Assembly (NCBI GenBank): GCA_017557195.1 | Contig: JAFZAL010000059.1 | Span: forward strand, 1-49,211 | From: Thermoguttaceae bacterium | GTDB lineage: Bacteria > Planctomycetota > Planctomycetia > Pirellulales > Thermoguttaceae | Length of the DNA stretch: 49,211 nt | Reading direction: 5' to 3' | Part shown: positions 8,224-17,859 of the stretch, piece after piece | How positions within the stretch are numbered: position 1 is the stretch's first letter | How the letters are laid out: each line of letters opens with the position of its first letter | The notes under the pieces: generated by a model | What the model was told of the DNA's origin: nothing | The model's input: only the letters and a program-made list of their open reading frames with translations | Databases searched by the model: none | Translations under genes and position numbers: made by a program

Positions 8224-9528
8224 ATGTCCGAACGTTATCCACACCTGAAAGAACAAGACCCCGAGATTTACGCCCTGATTCAGAAACAAGCGGCTTACGA
8301 AGCCTCCACGCTTAAAATGATTGCGTCTGAAAACTACGCGTCATACAGCGTTCTGGAAGCGACCGGTTCATCTCTGACCAACAAATACGCCGAAGGCTAT
8401 CCCGCCGCCCGTTATTACGAAGGCAACGAAGTTATCGACGAAGTCGAAAACCTCTGCATTAATCGTCTGAAGCAGGTCTTCGGAGCGGAACACGCCAACG
8501 TTCAGCCCCTGTCCGGCTCTCCGGCGAACTCGGCTGTCTATCGCGCTGTCATGGCTGGCGCCGAAAAAGTGATGGGCATGCCCGTCAACCTGGGCGGACA
8601 CCTCACTCATGGCTGGAAAGTCAACTTCTCAGGTATGGATTACACACAAGTCCCGTTCGGACCGTCTCCTGAAACCGGTTTGCTGGACTACGACCAGATT
8701 CGCGAAATCGCGAAGGCAGAACGTCCTCGCATGATTTGGTGCGGCGCAACGGCGTATCCGCGTCGAATTGATTATGAAAAGTTTGCTGAAATCGCGGCTG
8801 AAGTCGACGCTTATTTGGTTGCGGACATCGCGCACATCTCCGGCTTGATCGCCGGCGGCGCCCTGCCCTCCCCGGTTCCGTACTGTGACATCGTTACCAG
8901 CACAACCCACAAGATGATGCGCGGTCCTCGCAGCGGGTTCATTCTCTGCAAGGAAGCCGACCGCTATCAGGAAAAGTACTACCCAACCAGCAAGTTCAAC
9001 TTGGCAAAGCGTATTGACCGCGCCGTCTTCCCCGGACTGCAGGGCGGACCTCACGAAAACGTTATCGCCGCCATGGCTGTTGCCTTTGGCGAAGCTCTCA
9101 AGCCGGAATTCAAAGACTACGCCGCTCAGGTTATCAAAAACGCTCGACATCTGGGCGAATGTCTGGTTAAAGAGGGCATCAACCTCGCCACCGGCGGAAC
9201 GGACACACACATGCTCCTGCTCGACTTCCGCAAGGAAGAGTTCACCGGCAAAGACATGTCCGACGCTCTCGCCAAAGCTGGCATTATCGCCAACTTCAAC
9301 ATGGTTCCCGGCGATCAGCGCAAGCCCGCCGTTACAAGCGGCGTCCGCATGGGAACAGGCGCTTTGACGACCATGGGCATGAAGGAAAAAGACATGGAAC
9401 AGGTCGCCAGCTGGATCGTCCGAATCGTTCGCGCCATGCCAGACGCTTCCGCCGTTTCAGCGCAGATTCGCGGCGAAGTTGCCGAATACTGCAAGCAGTT
9501 CAAGGTTCCAGGTCTGTGCGAAGCATAA
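8224..9528 (+). CDS. glyA: Serine hydroxymethyltransferase
   Basis: This PLP enzyme interconverts serine and glycine with tetrahydrofolate and feeds one-carbon metabolism. The 434-residue length is normal. Visible signatures are MIASENYAS (32-40), YAEGYPAARYYEGNE (55-69), the DIAHISGLIAGG segment (201-212) and STTHKMMRGPRSG, where Lys230 is the Schiff-base lysine. The start ATG 8224 fits family alignments (SERYPHLKEQDPEI). No Shine-Dalgarno sequence is seen in the upstream CAACCTATTCACC. It has its own promoter and a heptamer repeat at its 3' end. Confidence 0.97.
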   Translation: MSERYPHLKEQDPEIYALIQKQAAYEASTLKMIASENYASYSVLEATGSSLTNKYAEGYPAARYYEGNEVIDEVENLCINRLKQVFGAEHANVQPLSGSPANSAVYRAVMAGAEKVMGMPVNLGGHLTHGWKVNFSGMDYTQVPFGPSPETGLLDYDQIREIAKAERPRMIWCGATAYPRRIDYEKFAEIAAEVDAYLVADIAHISGLIAGGALPSPVPYCDIVTSTTHKMMRGPRSGFILCKEADRYQEKYYPTSKFNLAKRIDRAVFPGLQGGPHENVIAAMAVAFGEALKPEFKDYAAQVIKNARHLGECLVKEGINLATGGTDTHMLLLDFRKEEFTGKDMSDALAKAGIIANFNMVPGDQRKPAVTSGVRMGTGALTTMGMKEKDMEQVASWIVRIVRAMPDASAVSAQIRGEVAEYCKQFKVPGLCEA

Positions 9529-9606
9529 TCAGTTGTCAACTAGCAGTTGGTAATTGGCACAAGCGTTTACTAACTACTGCCTACTGCCTATTGCCTACTG
9601 CCTAAC
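9529..9606. repeat. Heptamer tandem-repeat element (copy 3)
   Basis: Right after the glyA stop codon the left arm has GTTGTCAACTAGCAGTTGG-type units, then a CACAAGCG core (9558-9565). The right arm carries several ACTGCCT/ATTGCCT heptamers reaching to within 6 bp of the next start codon. Confidence 0.75.
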
Positions 9607-9611
9607 CTCCG

Positions 9612-10013
9612 ATGTCAGAAACAAACAGCCCAGCCTTGACGCCTCAAATCAACATTTTCCTGGATAGTAAAGATTACATTTATTATCCGGGAGATTGTTT
9701 GACAGGTTCTTACAGAATTCTGGACGTTCAAACCGACCAGATCAATTCTGTTGAGATGTCTGTTTTATGGCATACAGAAGGCAAAGGCGACGAGGATATG
9801 ACGATTATAGATTACCATTCTCTTTCCCGTCAAAGAGAAGATTGGATTAATCCTCACACCCTTGGTAAAATCGAAACAAAGCTGCCTTTGACGCCGTTAA
9901 GTTACGAAGGACAGATTATCAAAATTCGTTGGTTGGTTCGCGTTCGTCTGACTCTCGTTTCCGGAGAAGAAATCATTGCAGAACGCGGCTTTTTCGTGAA
10001 AAACAAAAAATAA
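9612..10013 (+). CDS. Hypothetical arrestin-like beta-sandwich protein
   Basis: The 133-residue cytoplasmic protein has no signal peptide. It is made of alternating hydrophobic strands. The segments YYPGDCLTGSYRI near the start and LPLTPLSYEGQIIKIRW followed by VRVRLTL near the end recall the N-terminal arrestin fold (including Spo0M-type proteins), where a P-G-[ED]-x-[LV]-x-G turn and a P-x-S-Y-x-G segment are typical. It sits between a repeat element and an ECF sigma factor gene 31 bp downstream and may be co-transcribed with it. The family call is tentative; function is unknown. Confidence 0.6.
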   Translation: MSETNSPALTPQINIFLDSKDYIYYPGDCLTGSYRILDVQTDQINSVEMSVLWHTEGKGDEDMTIIDYHSLSRQREDWINPHTLGKIETKLPLTPLSYEGQIIKIRWLVRVRLTLVSGEEIIAERGFFVKNKK

Positions 10014-10044
10014 ATCAAACTTTTTTTCATTCTGTTGCGTATAA

Positions 10045-10695
10045 ATGGCAGGTTCTGTAAAAAAAGCCGATAAAACCCCAGATGAAGCGTTCAATTATTT
10101 AGGCGCTCTAGACGAGGAATTGCTTGAAAGATTCAACTTTCAAAAGGATTCTCGCGCCCTTGAGGTTTTAATTCAGCGATACGAATCTCCGCTGTTTAAT
10201 TATCTTTTTAGATATTTAGGCAATCGAGAGGCCGCCGAGGACGTGTTCCAGGCGTCTTTTTTACAGGTCTATTCCAAAAGCGATCAGTTTGACCCGTCCA
10301 AAAAGTTTAAGCCGTGGCTGTACACGGTTGCAACAAATCAGGCGATAGATTACCAGCGCCGCAATCATCGGAAAACAACTATTAGCCTGGACGTTTCATA
10401 CGGATCAGAAGCCGACGAATCTACTGGATCGCTACAGGAAATTTTAGAGTCCGCAGAAAAAGATCCGTCTTTTTCCATGGACACTGCCGAACAGGCGCAG
10501 CGAGTTCGCGCCGCTGTCGATGAACTTCCAGACATCCTTCGAGAAACCGTCAACCTGGTTTATTTTGAAGATTTGAAGTACAAAGACGCCGCCGATATTT
10601 TAGGCGTTCCTGTTGGAACGGTCAAAAGCCGTCTCCATGCAGCAATGAAAAAGCTGGCAGAAAAACTGGCTGAACAAAATCAGACAGACGATTAA
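10045..10695 (+). CDS. ECF-type RNA polymerase sigma factor
   Basis: The 216-residue protein carries sigma region 2 (RYESPLFNYLFRYLGNREAAEDVFQASFLQVY, about 50-81, then KFKPWLYTVATNQAIDYQR). An acidic linker follows. Sigma region 4 has a helix-turn-helix (about 165-205: LPDILRETVNLVYFEDLKYK, DAADILGVPVGTVKSRLHAA). Region 3 is absent, as in extracytoplasmic-function sigma factors. The N-terminal 35 residues are an unusual charged extension. A single-pass membrane protein follows 183 bp downstream and is a plausible anti-sigma partner. ECF factors of this kind redirect RNA polymerase to stress or envelope regulons; the target promoter is not recognised here. Confidence 0.92.
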   Translation: MAGSVKKADKTPDEAFNYLGALDEELLERFNFQKDSRALEVLIQRYESPLFNYLFRYLGNREAAEDVFQASFLQVYSKSDQFDPSKKFKPWLYTVATNQAIDYQRRNHRKTTISLDVSYGSEADESTGSLQEILESAEKDPSFSMDTAEQAQRVRAAVDELPDILRETVNLVYFEDLKYKDAADILGVPVGTVKSRLHAAMKKLAEKLAEQNQTDD

Positions 10696-10825
10696 CTTAA
10701 AGCAATTATTTAATCCTGATAAAATATTCCGTTTTTACCGATAATATCAAAAGACGGTTACAATAGCAATTATTTTGATTATATCAATTATACTTATATC
10801 CCCTTTTTATAGGCGACGATTCCCC

Positions 10826-10859
10826 GCTAAACGGCGCGCAATTTATTTCGCCGTTTAGC
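10826..10859. promoter_or_regulatory. Perfect 11-bp inverted repeat ahead of the membrane partner gene
   Basis: GCTAAACGGCG (10826-10836) and CGCCGTTTAGC (10849-10859) surround a 12-nt loop, ending 19 bp before ATG 10879. No T run follows. It may be an operator or an RNA hairpin that changes the ratio of the sigma factor to its partner. Confidence 0.5.
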
Positions 10860-10896
10860 AAATTTAAGCGTAGGCTTTATGCCTGAGTACTGTATC

Positions 10897-11727
10897 ATGA
10901 ACGAAAACGATATCAATGTTTTGTTGGATCATTTTGTTGGAGGTTTAGATTCCACAGAATCCGCAAGCGTTACGCAAAAAATTAATTCGCTTCCGCTGTG
11001 GTCTAAAACGTATAAACAAGTAACCCATGTTTTTGGCAGTCTTCATGCGTTAAAAGAACAGGAAAGTCAACAAACGGCTCCAGAGGGTCTGGCAAACAAA
11101 ACATTTCAAAGAATTCTTGAACAGCAAAAAACTCAGCATAACACTTCTCAATTTTTCGCTCAAAAATCAACCGAGTCCGAACAAACATTCAGTTCAACTC
11201 GCCCCAAACGTCATTTCTCAGTTAAACCGTCCTTTTTGGCGCTTTCCGCCTGCACCGGTTTTTTGTTAGTTTTCGTTATTGCGTCTTTAACGTTCAATTA
11301 TCGAAATCCCTCTTCCAATCCCAATACATCATTCGTTAATGACGGCGCGACTGTCAATAATTCAATTAACGATTCTTATAATTACGCTTTAGCAGGCACG
11401 TCTCAACAACCGTCATCGTCGTATATCTTCTGTACGGATTCCAATTCAGAAGCTTCGACGCCAATTCCGTTTTCCAACAACTTTGTTGTCAATTCTTCTG
11501 AACAACTTGTAGACTTAAACCCGTCGTCTGGAGTTACTTTTTCAGAACCAATGGATCATACGGTTAAAATGAACTGCTGTGATAATTTTGCCGTTTTCGC
11601 ATCCCAACCGGATGGACGTCCAATTATTGTGGTTCAGCCGCGACATTTGCCGGACGAACTGAAAAACATACAGAACGTCGTTAACCCGCAAAACGTCAAT
11701 ATTGTAACGCCTGTCAACTATCAATGA
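10897..11727 (+). CDS. Single-pass membrane protein, putative anti-sigma factor
   Basis: From ATG 10897 the protein has 276 residues (ATG 10879 would add six). The N-terminal part has an anti-sigma-like helical pattern (LLDHFVGGLDSTESASV, then LPLWSKTYKQV and APEGLANKTFQRI) but lacks the Cys/His zinc ligands of ZAS domains. One membrane helix lies at about 111-133 (SFLALSACTGFLLVFVIAS). The outer part is Asn/Ser/Pro-rich with no known domain. Position directly after an ECF sigma gene supports the anti-sigma call. The call rests mostly on context. Confidence 0.6.
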   Translation: MNENDINVLLDHFVGGLDSTESASVTQKINSLPLWSKTYKQVTHVFGSLHALKEQESQQTAPEGLANKTFQRILEQQKTQHNTSQFFAQKSTESEQTFSSTRPKRHFSVKPSFLALSACTGFLLVFVIASLTFNYRNPSSNPNTSFVNDGATVNNSINDSYNYALAGTSQQPSSSYIFCTDSNSEASTPIPFSNNFVVNSSEQLVDLNPSSGVTFSEPMDHTVKMNCCDNFAVFASQPDGRPIIVVQPRHLPDELKNIQNVVNPQNVNIVTPVNYQ

Positions 11728-11817
11728 CCGTTTCGTTGGTTACAAACCAATAGAAATTTGCGATTTCTGTTAACATTCAGAAACGCCTGTCTTTTCCCGT
11801 TCGACTCTAAACATTAA

Positions 11818-13593
11818 ATGATTAAACTCATTTGTCGACTGACGCTTGGTTTTCTCCTGCTGTTGTCGACAATGACGTTTATTCTGGTTAACGTTCCCGT
11901 TGTCAGAGACGTTGCCAAAAGCAAAATGCCGCTGGTCTTCGTTTCGGTCGGGATTTCAGAAACGCTGGCATTTATTACTATTTGCGGGATGTTGTACGCT
12001 TACAACGTTCTCAACATCTGGAAAAATCGCATCGGAGCAGAAGGCGAGTTTTTCGTTCTTCTGCTAACCGGTTTTTCCGCCTGGGCGACGCTCCGATTTC
12101 CCATCTGGACGCGCTGGGGGTTCATAAAGCGATTTTGCGAACTGCAAGAAATTGACGCCAACAAATACGAGCAGCCATTTTATCAGCTGGGCGTGGTCGC
12201 CGCGGTGATGTGCGTTCCGTTTCTGTACGTCGGCTGGCGATGGCTATACGCCAAATTCATGCCGGGAATTATCGGGTTCTTTAAGAGTCTGTCCAAAGCA
12301 GAATGGCTGTATTTCAGTCTCTTCTGGGGACTGGGAACCGTTGTGCTTATAACGATTTCGTTTCAGACCTCGGTTTTCACGTTTCCTATGCCGCTGGATA
12401 AACCGGACGAAGAATTCCCGATGGGCATTTCCGTCAGCGACTCGGCGCTTCTGATTAATGGAGATACGTTCTGCAACAACACGTCCAGCGCCAACGACGT
12501 CCGCCAGCCGCTGTTTGCGATTTTCAGCGCGCCGTTTGCGATGTTCTCTCACATCATGGCTGCGACGCTTTGCCTGACTCTGCCAGGCGTCTTTGAATAC
12601 AAGTACATTTACGCAATCGCTATTGCGTTTTGGCAGATCGGGTCGTTTGCCGTTGTGGGGCTGCTGTTAAGACGAATTGTCGCTTCGTTTACAGACGAGT
12701 CCTTTTCCTGGGCGGTTATATTCCTGTACAGCGTCAGCTGGTCAACGGTCATTTTCGCCCTTACGGTAGAGCAATATGTATTCTCTTTGCTGGCATTGAT
12801 TATATTCATTGCCTACTGCGTCCTGGTTCACCAAAAGCGGAGCGTCGAAGACCAGAAAGAGAATTCGCTCAACTTTTCCCTCATTGCCATGGCGGCGATT
12901 GGAACGATTACGACTTCGCTCATTCCAGTCGTTTATTTTACCATTGCAACCGCAAAGAAAATCAAATCGTTTGTCAACCAAACCATCGAGATTATCGCCG
13001 TCGGACTGGGATCTGTCATTGTCTTTAGCAAATTTGGGCTGCTGTTCAATCTCAATCAACGAGTAGAAGCGCTGTCCGCCTACGCAGACATGGATTCCAG
13101 TCAACTGGGACCTGTGAGCAAGATTCAGCAGTACCTCCATTTCGTCTACTCAACCTTTTTCTCACCTGCGGTGTTTTACAAACACGGCGTTGTTCTAGAA
13201 GTTTTACCGCAAGACATTCCTGTAACAGTTTATATCGGCTCGATACTCATTTCCGCCGCTTGCGCGCTGGGATTCATTCTGTTTTTTAAGAATCGATTCG
13301 TCCAATGCTGCGCGCTGTGGATTCTCTTTGGATTCTTCCTCATGGGCGTCATGGGATGGGGCAGCCGGGAAAACGGCATGGCGCTTTACGCCTCGTATTT
13401 CGCCTGGGCGTATATTCCGCTTGCAGTTCTCCCGATTTTCAAACTGACAGGAAACAACTATGTCCGTTTGGGAACGTCAGTTGTTACGATTTTGGCAATT
13501 ATCGTTGCTCTGGAAACGTTCTCATCCGTTTTGGAAATCGTCGAACAGTCCAAAGACTTTATGCTTCTGACGCCTGTTGACAGCTACTTATAG
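11818..13593 (+). CDS. Large polytopic membrane protein, possible GT-C-type glycosyltransferase
   Basis: The 591-residue protein has roughly a dozen hydrophobic segments. A hydrophilic luminal-type loop sits at about residues 185-245 (SVSDSALLINGD, then NDVRQPLFAIFSAPF). The ND-x-R-x-P-L-F layout followed by a membrane helix recalls GT-C lipid-sugar-dependent glycosyltransferases, but the usual acidic N-terminal loop motif is not obvious. It has no clear Shine-Dalgarno sequence (the start follows CATTAA). It could equally be a polysaccharide or O-antigen type membrane protein of unknown role. It is convergent with the PIN/TRAM gene, with only 31 bp and no terminator between them. Confidence 0.5.
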   Translation: MIKLICRLTLGFLLLLSTMTFILVNVPVVRDVAKSKMPLVFVSVGISETLAFITICGMLYAYNVLNIWKNRIGAEGEFFVLLLTGFSAWATLRFPIWTRWGFIKRFCELQEIDANKYEQPFYQLGVVAAVMCVPFLYVGWRWLYAKFMPGIIGFFKSLSKAEWLYFSLFWGLGTVVLITISFQTSVFTFPMPLDKPDEEFPMGISVSDSALLINGDTFCNNTSSANDVRQPLFAIFSAPFAMFSHIMAATLCLTLPGVFEYKYIYAIAIAFWQIGSFAVVGLLLRRIVASFTDESFSWAVIFLYSVSWSTVIFALTVEQYVFSLLALIIFIAYCVLVHQKRSVEDQKENSLNFSLIAMAAIGTITTSLIPVVYFTIATAKKIKSFVNQTIEIIAVGLGSVIVFSKFGLLFNLNQRVEALSAYADMDSSQLGPVSKIQQYLHFVYSTFFSPAVFYKHGVVLEVLPQDIPVTVYIGSILISAACALGFILFFKNRFVQCCALWILFGFFLMGVMGWGSRENGMALYASYFAWAYIPLAVLPIFKLTGNNYVRLGTSVVTILAIIVALETFSSVLEIVEQSKDFMLLTPVDSYL

Positions 13594-13624
13594 GCAGTTG
13601 CTTAAAATAGAACCTGGACTCTTA

Positions 13625-14671
13625 TCAAGGCTCCGTCTTCTTTTCCATCTTCCCAAAGACAAGCCGCCCTGCGCTGGTCTGTAAAACGCTCGTTACGGTA
13701 ATTCGAATCAGCTTGCCAATTTCAGATCGACCGTTGTCAACCACAACCATCGTACCGTCTGGCAGATAGCCGCAGCCCTGCTGCGGTTCTTCTCCAGCTT
13801 TAACAAGCAGCACTTCCAATTGCTCGCCCGGCACAAAAACCTGCTTGAGCGCATTGGATAAATCGTTCAAATTCAAGGACGGCGTTCCATGAACCTGAGC
13901 CACTTTCGACAGATTGTAATCGCTCGTGATGAGCTTTCCTTCCAATTGCTTGGTCAGAATTACCAGACGCGAATCCTCCGGGTACTGCATTAATTCCGGG
14001 GAGTCCGAATCCATTACCCTTAAATCGACTTTAGGGTCATTTTGCAATCGGTTAAGAATATCCAATCCTCGGCGTCCGCGCGCGCGCCGAAGTTTATCAG
14101 AGCTTTCAGCAAAATTTTGTATCTCAGAAACTACGCTTCGCGGAATAACGAGCGGACTGTCGAAAATTCCCGTCTCCAAAATATCTACAATACGACCGTC
14201 AATAACTGCGGACGTATCCAGAACGTACGGACGCGAACTGCGAACGTCTTTTTTGAATTCAACGTATGGCAGTATCATTCGGAAATCACTGCGCGTCTGC
14301 AATAACAAACTGGTTGTTATATAACACGTAATTATTGAAACAAGCAGCTTAACCATCGGCTGCAATTCGTACAAAAACGGATTCGCCTTAATCTTGTCCG
14401 TGGGAAACAGCGGCGTAAGAGCCAACGAAAGCATATACGAAATTATCAAACCGACAATCAGTCCGAAATAGACAGCTGTAATCGCGTCAATCTTTTTACG
14501 GGGAATCCAAATATCGACCATAATCACAACTGCCGCAATAAGCATCAAAACGGCAAATACGAGCGGCGGCGTCCAGGCAGACTGTCCCATCAAATCTGGC
14601 GAATTGATAATCGTTACGCCCAGACCGCTCATCATTGCTACAAACAAAATACGAAGTATTATCAATATCAT
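13625..14671 (-). CDS. PIN/TRAM-domain membrane protein (YacL-like)
   Basis: The 348-residue protein has four N-terminal membrane helices (about 3-23, 36-54, 66-90, 106-126). A PIN nuclease-like domain follows from about 147: YVLDTSAVIDGRIVDI holds the first acidic residue, ITSDYNLSKVA the later one. A C-terminal TRAM segment contains GCGYLPDGTMVVVDNGR. This is the YacL/Thermus TTHA0540 architecture, inferred to be a membrane-anchored ribonuclease of unknown target. AGGAG lies 8 nt before ATG 14671, one of the clear Shine-Dalgarno sites outside the ribosomal cluster. It is downstream of rplQ but separated by a strong terminator. Confidence 0.9.
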   Translation of the reverse strand: MILIILRILFVAMMSGLGVTIINSPDLMGQSAWTPPLVFAVLMLIAAVVIMVDIWIPRKKIDAITAVYFGLIVGLIISYMLSLALTPLFPTDKIKANPFLYELQPMVKLLVSIITCYITTSLLLQTRSDFRMILPYVEFKKDVRSSRPYVLDTSAVIDGRIVDILETGIFDSPLVIPRSVVSEIQNFAESSDKLRRARGRRGLDILNRLQNDPKVDLRVMDSDSPELMQYPEDSRLVILTKQLEGKLITSDYNLSKVAQVHGTPSLNLNDLSNALKQVFVPGEQLEVLLVKAGEEPQQGCGYLPDGTMVVVDNGRSEIGKLIRITVTSVLQTSAGRLVFGKMEKKTEP

Positions 14672-14851
14672 GCTTATTTCTCCTAAATAATATAATTATT
14701 ATAGTATCTTATAATAATCAAGATAATACAACTTTGAATGTTTGTCAAGAGTCTAAACAAGAATTAATCAAAAATACATTCAGCTATTTTCACAATAAAC
14801 TGTGATTCTGGAACAAATCGGCAGGGGATATTTCTGGATTCAAACATAAAA

Positions 14852-14883
14852 AAACCGAAGACAACAAGAATTGTCTTCGGTTT
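14852..14883 (-). terminator. Rho-independent terminator of the ribosomal superoperon
   Basis: A perfect 13-bp stem (AAACCGAAGACAA with TTGTCTTCGGTTT, loop of 6 nt) is followed on the minus strand by a run of T residues. It lies 24 bp after the rplQ stop codon. Confidence 0.9.
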
Positions 14884-14906
14884 GATTAGCTTGTTTAAGC
14901 AATGAA

Positions 14907-15536
14907 TTATTCAGCGTCAACAACTGGCTGCTGCGCCTGGACCTTGGAGCGTTCGAACGCGCCTTCGTTGCGGCCAACGAATTCCAGAATCGCGCGAGCG
15001 CCGGCGTCTCCCAAACGCGGGGTAGCCAGCTTCAGAATACGGGTGTATCCGCCAGGACGTTCAACATAGCGCGGAGCAATCTTGTCGAACAGGATAGAAA
15101 CGGCAATCTTGTCGCGAAGAATGTCGTACGCACGACGACGAGCGGCAACTACCGGAGCAATTGCAGCAACCCATTGAGCGTGTTTCTCGCTGTTGCGCCA
15201 GGTTTTCCAGGCGTCCGACTTTTTGTCGCCGGTAAAATCGAGAGCGTCAGCCGCTTTCTGATCTTCAATAACGCTTTTCGCCAGGGTAACGAGCTTTTCT
15301 ACCATCGGACGAACTTCTTTCGCCTTCGGCAGAGTGGTGATAATTCGCCCCTTAATTTTGGCGTCCGGTTTAACGGTGCGAATCTGTTTGCCCGTTTTGC
15401 CAACATTGTAATTATAGTTATCGTAATCTTCCGCTGTCGCTTCAGTAAGAATTAACGAAGTCGCAAGCATACGCTTTAAAGCGCGCTGATGATTCGGATT
15501 ACGTCCAAGTTTTCGACCAAGATTTCGATGTCGCAT
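14907..15536 (-). CDS. rplQ: Large ribosomal subunit protein bL17, expanded form
   Basis: The protein lines the peptide exit region of the 50S subunit. The N-terminus [22 protein letters not shown] is diagnostic. It has 209 residues against about 120 normally. Two insertions explain this: about 31-64 (Tyr/Asn-rich, then Lys-rich) before the conserved [12 protein letters not shown] segment, and about 88-128 ([10 protein letters not shown] region) before [11 protein letters not shown]. The conserved [22 protein letters not shown] end is intact, followed by a 20-residue tail. It is the last gene of the superoperon, after rpoA. Confidence 0.95.
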   Translation of the reverse strand: MRHRNLGRKLGRNPNHQRALKRMLATSLILTEATAEDYDNYNYNVGKTGKQIRTVKPDAKIKGRIITTLPKAKEVRPMVEKLVTLAKSVIEDQKAADALDFTGDKKSDAWKTWRNSEKHAQWVAAIAPVVAARRRAYDILRDKIAVSILFDKIAPRYVERPGGYTRILKLATPRLGDAGARAILEFVGRNEGAFERSKVQAQQPVVDAE

Positions 15537-15641
15537 TGTACTACTGCTTGTTAAAAAATGTTATTCTCATAAACCCGGCATGAGCGGCGCGCCCGCGCCG
15601 GGAAAAAGTCTCAACGATTCACATCGTGAAGATACAAAATA

Positions 15642-16640
15642 TTACTGGAAGGGATTGGCATAAGCCGGCGGCAAACGCATTCCGAGCTGCAAGCCCAACT
15701 CTGCCAACTTCTCGCGAACTTCTTTCAAAGTTGTGTCGCCAAAATTACGAACGTCCAACAGAGACTCTTCCGTACGCGAAACCAACTCTCGAACCGTCAT
15801 AATATGCTCGGCTTCAAGGCAGTTTGTAGCGCGAACTGACAAATGCAAGTCAGCAATCGAACGCGATAACTTCAATTCGACTTCAGGCGGCAACCCGTCT
15901 GAACGAGAATTTTTAATTTCCGAATGAATCTGCGAACCCAATTCCGCATACTGAACAAACGGATTGAGATGCTTGCGAAGAATCTTCGCGGATTCTACCA
16001 ACGCCATTTCCGGCGTCAAAGAACCGTCTGTCCAAATCTCAAATATGAGCTTGTCATAATTGGTCTTCTGACCAACGCGAGTTTCTTCAATTGCATAACG
16101 AACGCGAACAACCGGGCTGAAAGCGGCGTCGACCGGAATGACGCCGATTTCCTGGTTTTGGCTTTTGCGTTCCGCAACGGGAACGTATCCGCGTCCTTTT
16201 TCAACGACCATTTCCATCACAAACGATACGTCGCCGGTAAGCGTTGCAATGACATGATCCTTGTTGATGATTTCTACCATGTCGTCGGTAATGATGTCAG
16301 CTCCGGTAATGACGCCCTTGCTGTGCTTTTCAATACGAAGCGTACGGGGCTGATCCGACATTGATTTGACAATTAACGACTTAACGTTAAGGACAATCTC
16401 TGTTACATCTTCATAGACGCCTGAAATGGTCATGAATTCATGACTGACGCCCTGAATTTTGATTTGAGTAACAGCGCTGCCTTCCAGACTGGAAAGCATA
16501 ATTCGGCGAAGGCTGTTGCCGATCGTAACGCCGAAACCATGTTCAAAAGGCTCCGCTACAAACTTCCCGTATGTAGCTCCTTCGCTCTTTTCACATGATA
16601 CCTGATTGGGAAGTTCCAAACCACGCCATCGAATTCGCAT
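15642..16640 (-). CDS. rpoA: DNA-directed RNA polymerase subunit alpha
   Basis: The 332-residue protein has the alpha N-terminal dimerisation domain ([19 protein letters not shown], 36-54) and a C-terminal domain ([23 protein letters not shown], then [18 protein letters not shown]) that contacts UP elements and activators. Both are intact. It sits between rpsK and rplQ; the rpsD gene that usually separates rpsK from rpoA is missing. Confidence 0.98.
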   Translation of the reverse strand: MRIRWRGLELPNQVSCEKSEGATYGKFVAEPFEHGFGVTIGNSLRRIMLSSLEGSAVTQIKIQGVSHEFMTISGVYEDVTEIVLNVKSLIVKSMSDQPRTLRIEKHSKGVITGADIITDDMVEIINKDHVIATLTGDVSFVMEMVVEKGRGYVPVAERKSQNQEIGVIPVDAAFSPVVRVRYAIEETRVGQKTNYDKLIFEIWTDGSLTPEMALVESAKILRKHLNPFVQYAELGSQIHSEIKNSRSDGLPPEVELKLSRSIADLHLSVRATNCLEAEHIMTVRELVSRTEESLLDVRNFGDTTLKEVREKLAELGLQLGMRLPPAYANPFQ

Positions 16641-16785
16641 GGATATCTCCAGTTGAGTTAAAGCGCCTGTTTCTTATCAAATGAACCTGACGCTGAATTA
16701 TGAGCGCTGACAAATTCAAATTCTTTGACGAATAAAACCAAATCAAAGAACAGCCAGATTCATCACGAACTTTGTCGGCGTCAAA

Positions 16786-17166
16786 TCAGACGCGACGGCG
16801 TTTCTTGGGACGGCACCCATTGTGCGGCAATGGGGTTGTGTCTTCAATTGATTTAACTACAAGACCAGCTGCCTGAAGAGCTGTAATAGCGCTTTCACGA
16901 CCGCCTCCCGGTCCCTTGACTTTGACTTCAACTTCTTTCATACCAAACTTGATGGCTTTTTCAGCTGCCTGCTGAGCCGCCATCTGTCCGGCAAAAGGCG
17001 TACTTTTGCGGCTGCCCTTGAAACCGTTCGTTCCAGCGGTCGCCCAACAAAGAATGTCGCCTTTCATATCTGCAATACTAACATTCGTATTGTTGAATGT
17101 TGCTTTAATGTACGCGATGCCCGACGCTACATTGCGACGAACTTTACGCTTTTTTGCCTTTGCCAC
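16786..17166 (-). CDS. rpsK: Small ribosomal subunit protein uS11
   Basis: The 126-residue protein belongs to the 30S platform. Visible signatures include [16 protein letters not shown] (16-31), [14 protein letters not shown] and the C-terminal [18 protein letters not shown]. Length and ends are normal. It follows rpsM by 111 bp. Confidence 0.97.
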   Translation of the reverse strand: MAKAKKRKVRRNVASGIAYIKATFNNTNVSIADMKGDILCWATAGTNGFKGSRKSTPFAGQMAAQQAAEKAIKFGMKEVEVKVKGPGGGRESAITALQAAGLVVKSIEDTTPLPHNGCRPKKRRRV

Positions 17167-17277
17167 TTTATACTCCTGTTCAAATGCAATTCAGAACCAA
17201 AAATTCTCCCTGAAGGATTACTGCCGTTCTTGCCTGATGACTGATTATGTTTTTGAAAACATAATGTCAACGGGAAC

Positions 17278-17661
17278 TTAGCGTAAGTCCTTGACGCCTT
17301 TCTTACCGGCAACCGTCTTCTTCGGACCTTTACGCGTACGAGCGTTGGTCTTGGTGCGCTGACCGCGAACGGGCAGACCGCGACGATGACGAATACCACG
17401 ATAGCAGGCAATTTCCTTCAGGCGCTGAATGTCCTGAAGACGCTGACGGCGAAGGTGACCTTCAACCGTGTATTCATTGTCCAACAATGAAGCCAGCTTT
17501 TGAACTTGCTCTTCCGTTACTTCACGCATACGAACCTGAGGATCAATACCAACTCGACGGCAAAGTTCGCGCGCAATTTGAGTACCTACTCCATAAAGAT
17601 ACGTCAACGAAATCACCGCTGGACGATCGTTCGGAATGTCAACACCTAAAATACGAGGCAT
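17278..17661 (-). CDS. rpsM: Small ribosomal subunit protein uS13
   Basis: The 127-residue 30S head protein contacts P-site tRNA and the subunit bridge. MPRILGVDIPNDRPAVISLTY at the start and the RGIRHRRGLPVRGQRTKTNART segment near the end are diagnostic, followed by a Lys-rich tail. It follows rpmJ by 84 bp. Confidence 0.97.
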   Translation of the reverse strand: MPRILGVDIPNDRPAVISLTYLYGVGTQIARELCRRVGIDPQVRMREVTEEQVQKLASLLDNEYTVEGHLRRQRLQDIQRLKEIACYRGIRHRRGLPVRGQRTKTNARTRKGPKKTVAGKKGVKDLR

Positions 17662-17745
17662 AAAGCTCTCCTGTTTATATTGAAATTAAAAAATGTAAAT
17701 CGCTTGTTCTCTGCTGGTTGCCACTTTCGGCTCCAGGATTACAAA

Positions 17746-17859
17746 CTAACCCTGACGCTGCTTATGTCGCGGATTTTCGCAAATTACGCGCACAACGCCT
17801 TTACGACGAACAATTTTGCATTTCTCACAAATGCGTTTAACACTGGCTCTAACTTTCAT
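17746..17859 (-). CDS. rpmJ: Large ribosomal subunit protein bL36
   Basis: A 37-residue reading frame begins at ATG 17859 with AGGTGAT just upstream: [19 protein letters not shown], then [16 protein letters not shown]. Cys11, Cys14, Cys27 and His32 form the zinc knuckle, so this is the zinc-binding (C+) form. It lies between map and rpsM, the usual position except that infA is absent. Confidence 0.96.
   Translation of the reverse strand: MKVRASVKRICEKCKIVRRKGVVRVICENPRHKQRQG

Noticed and set aside
8629..9210. Long minus-strand open frame inside glyA (193 codons)
   Set aside because: It is the antisense shadow of a highly conserved gene; its sequence has no domain pattern and arises from codon bias.
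12630..13140. Alternative frames of about 130 codons within the 591-aa membrane protein gene
   Set aside because: They lack hydrophobic patterning or any motif, while the main frame is a consistent membrane protein.
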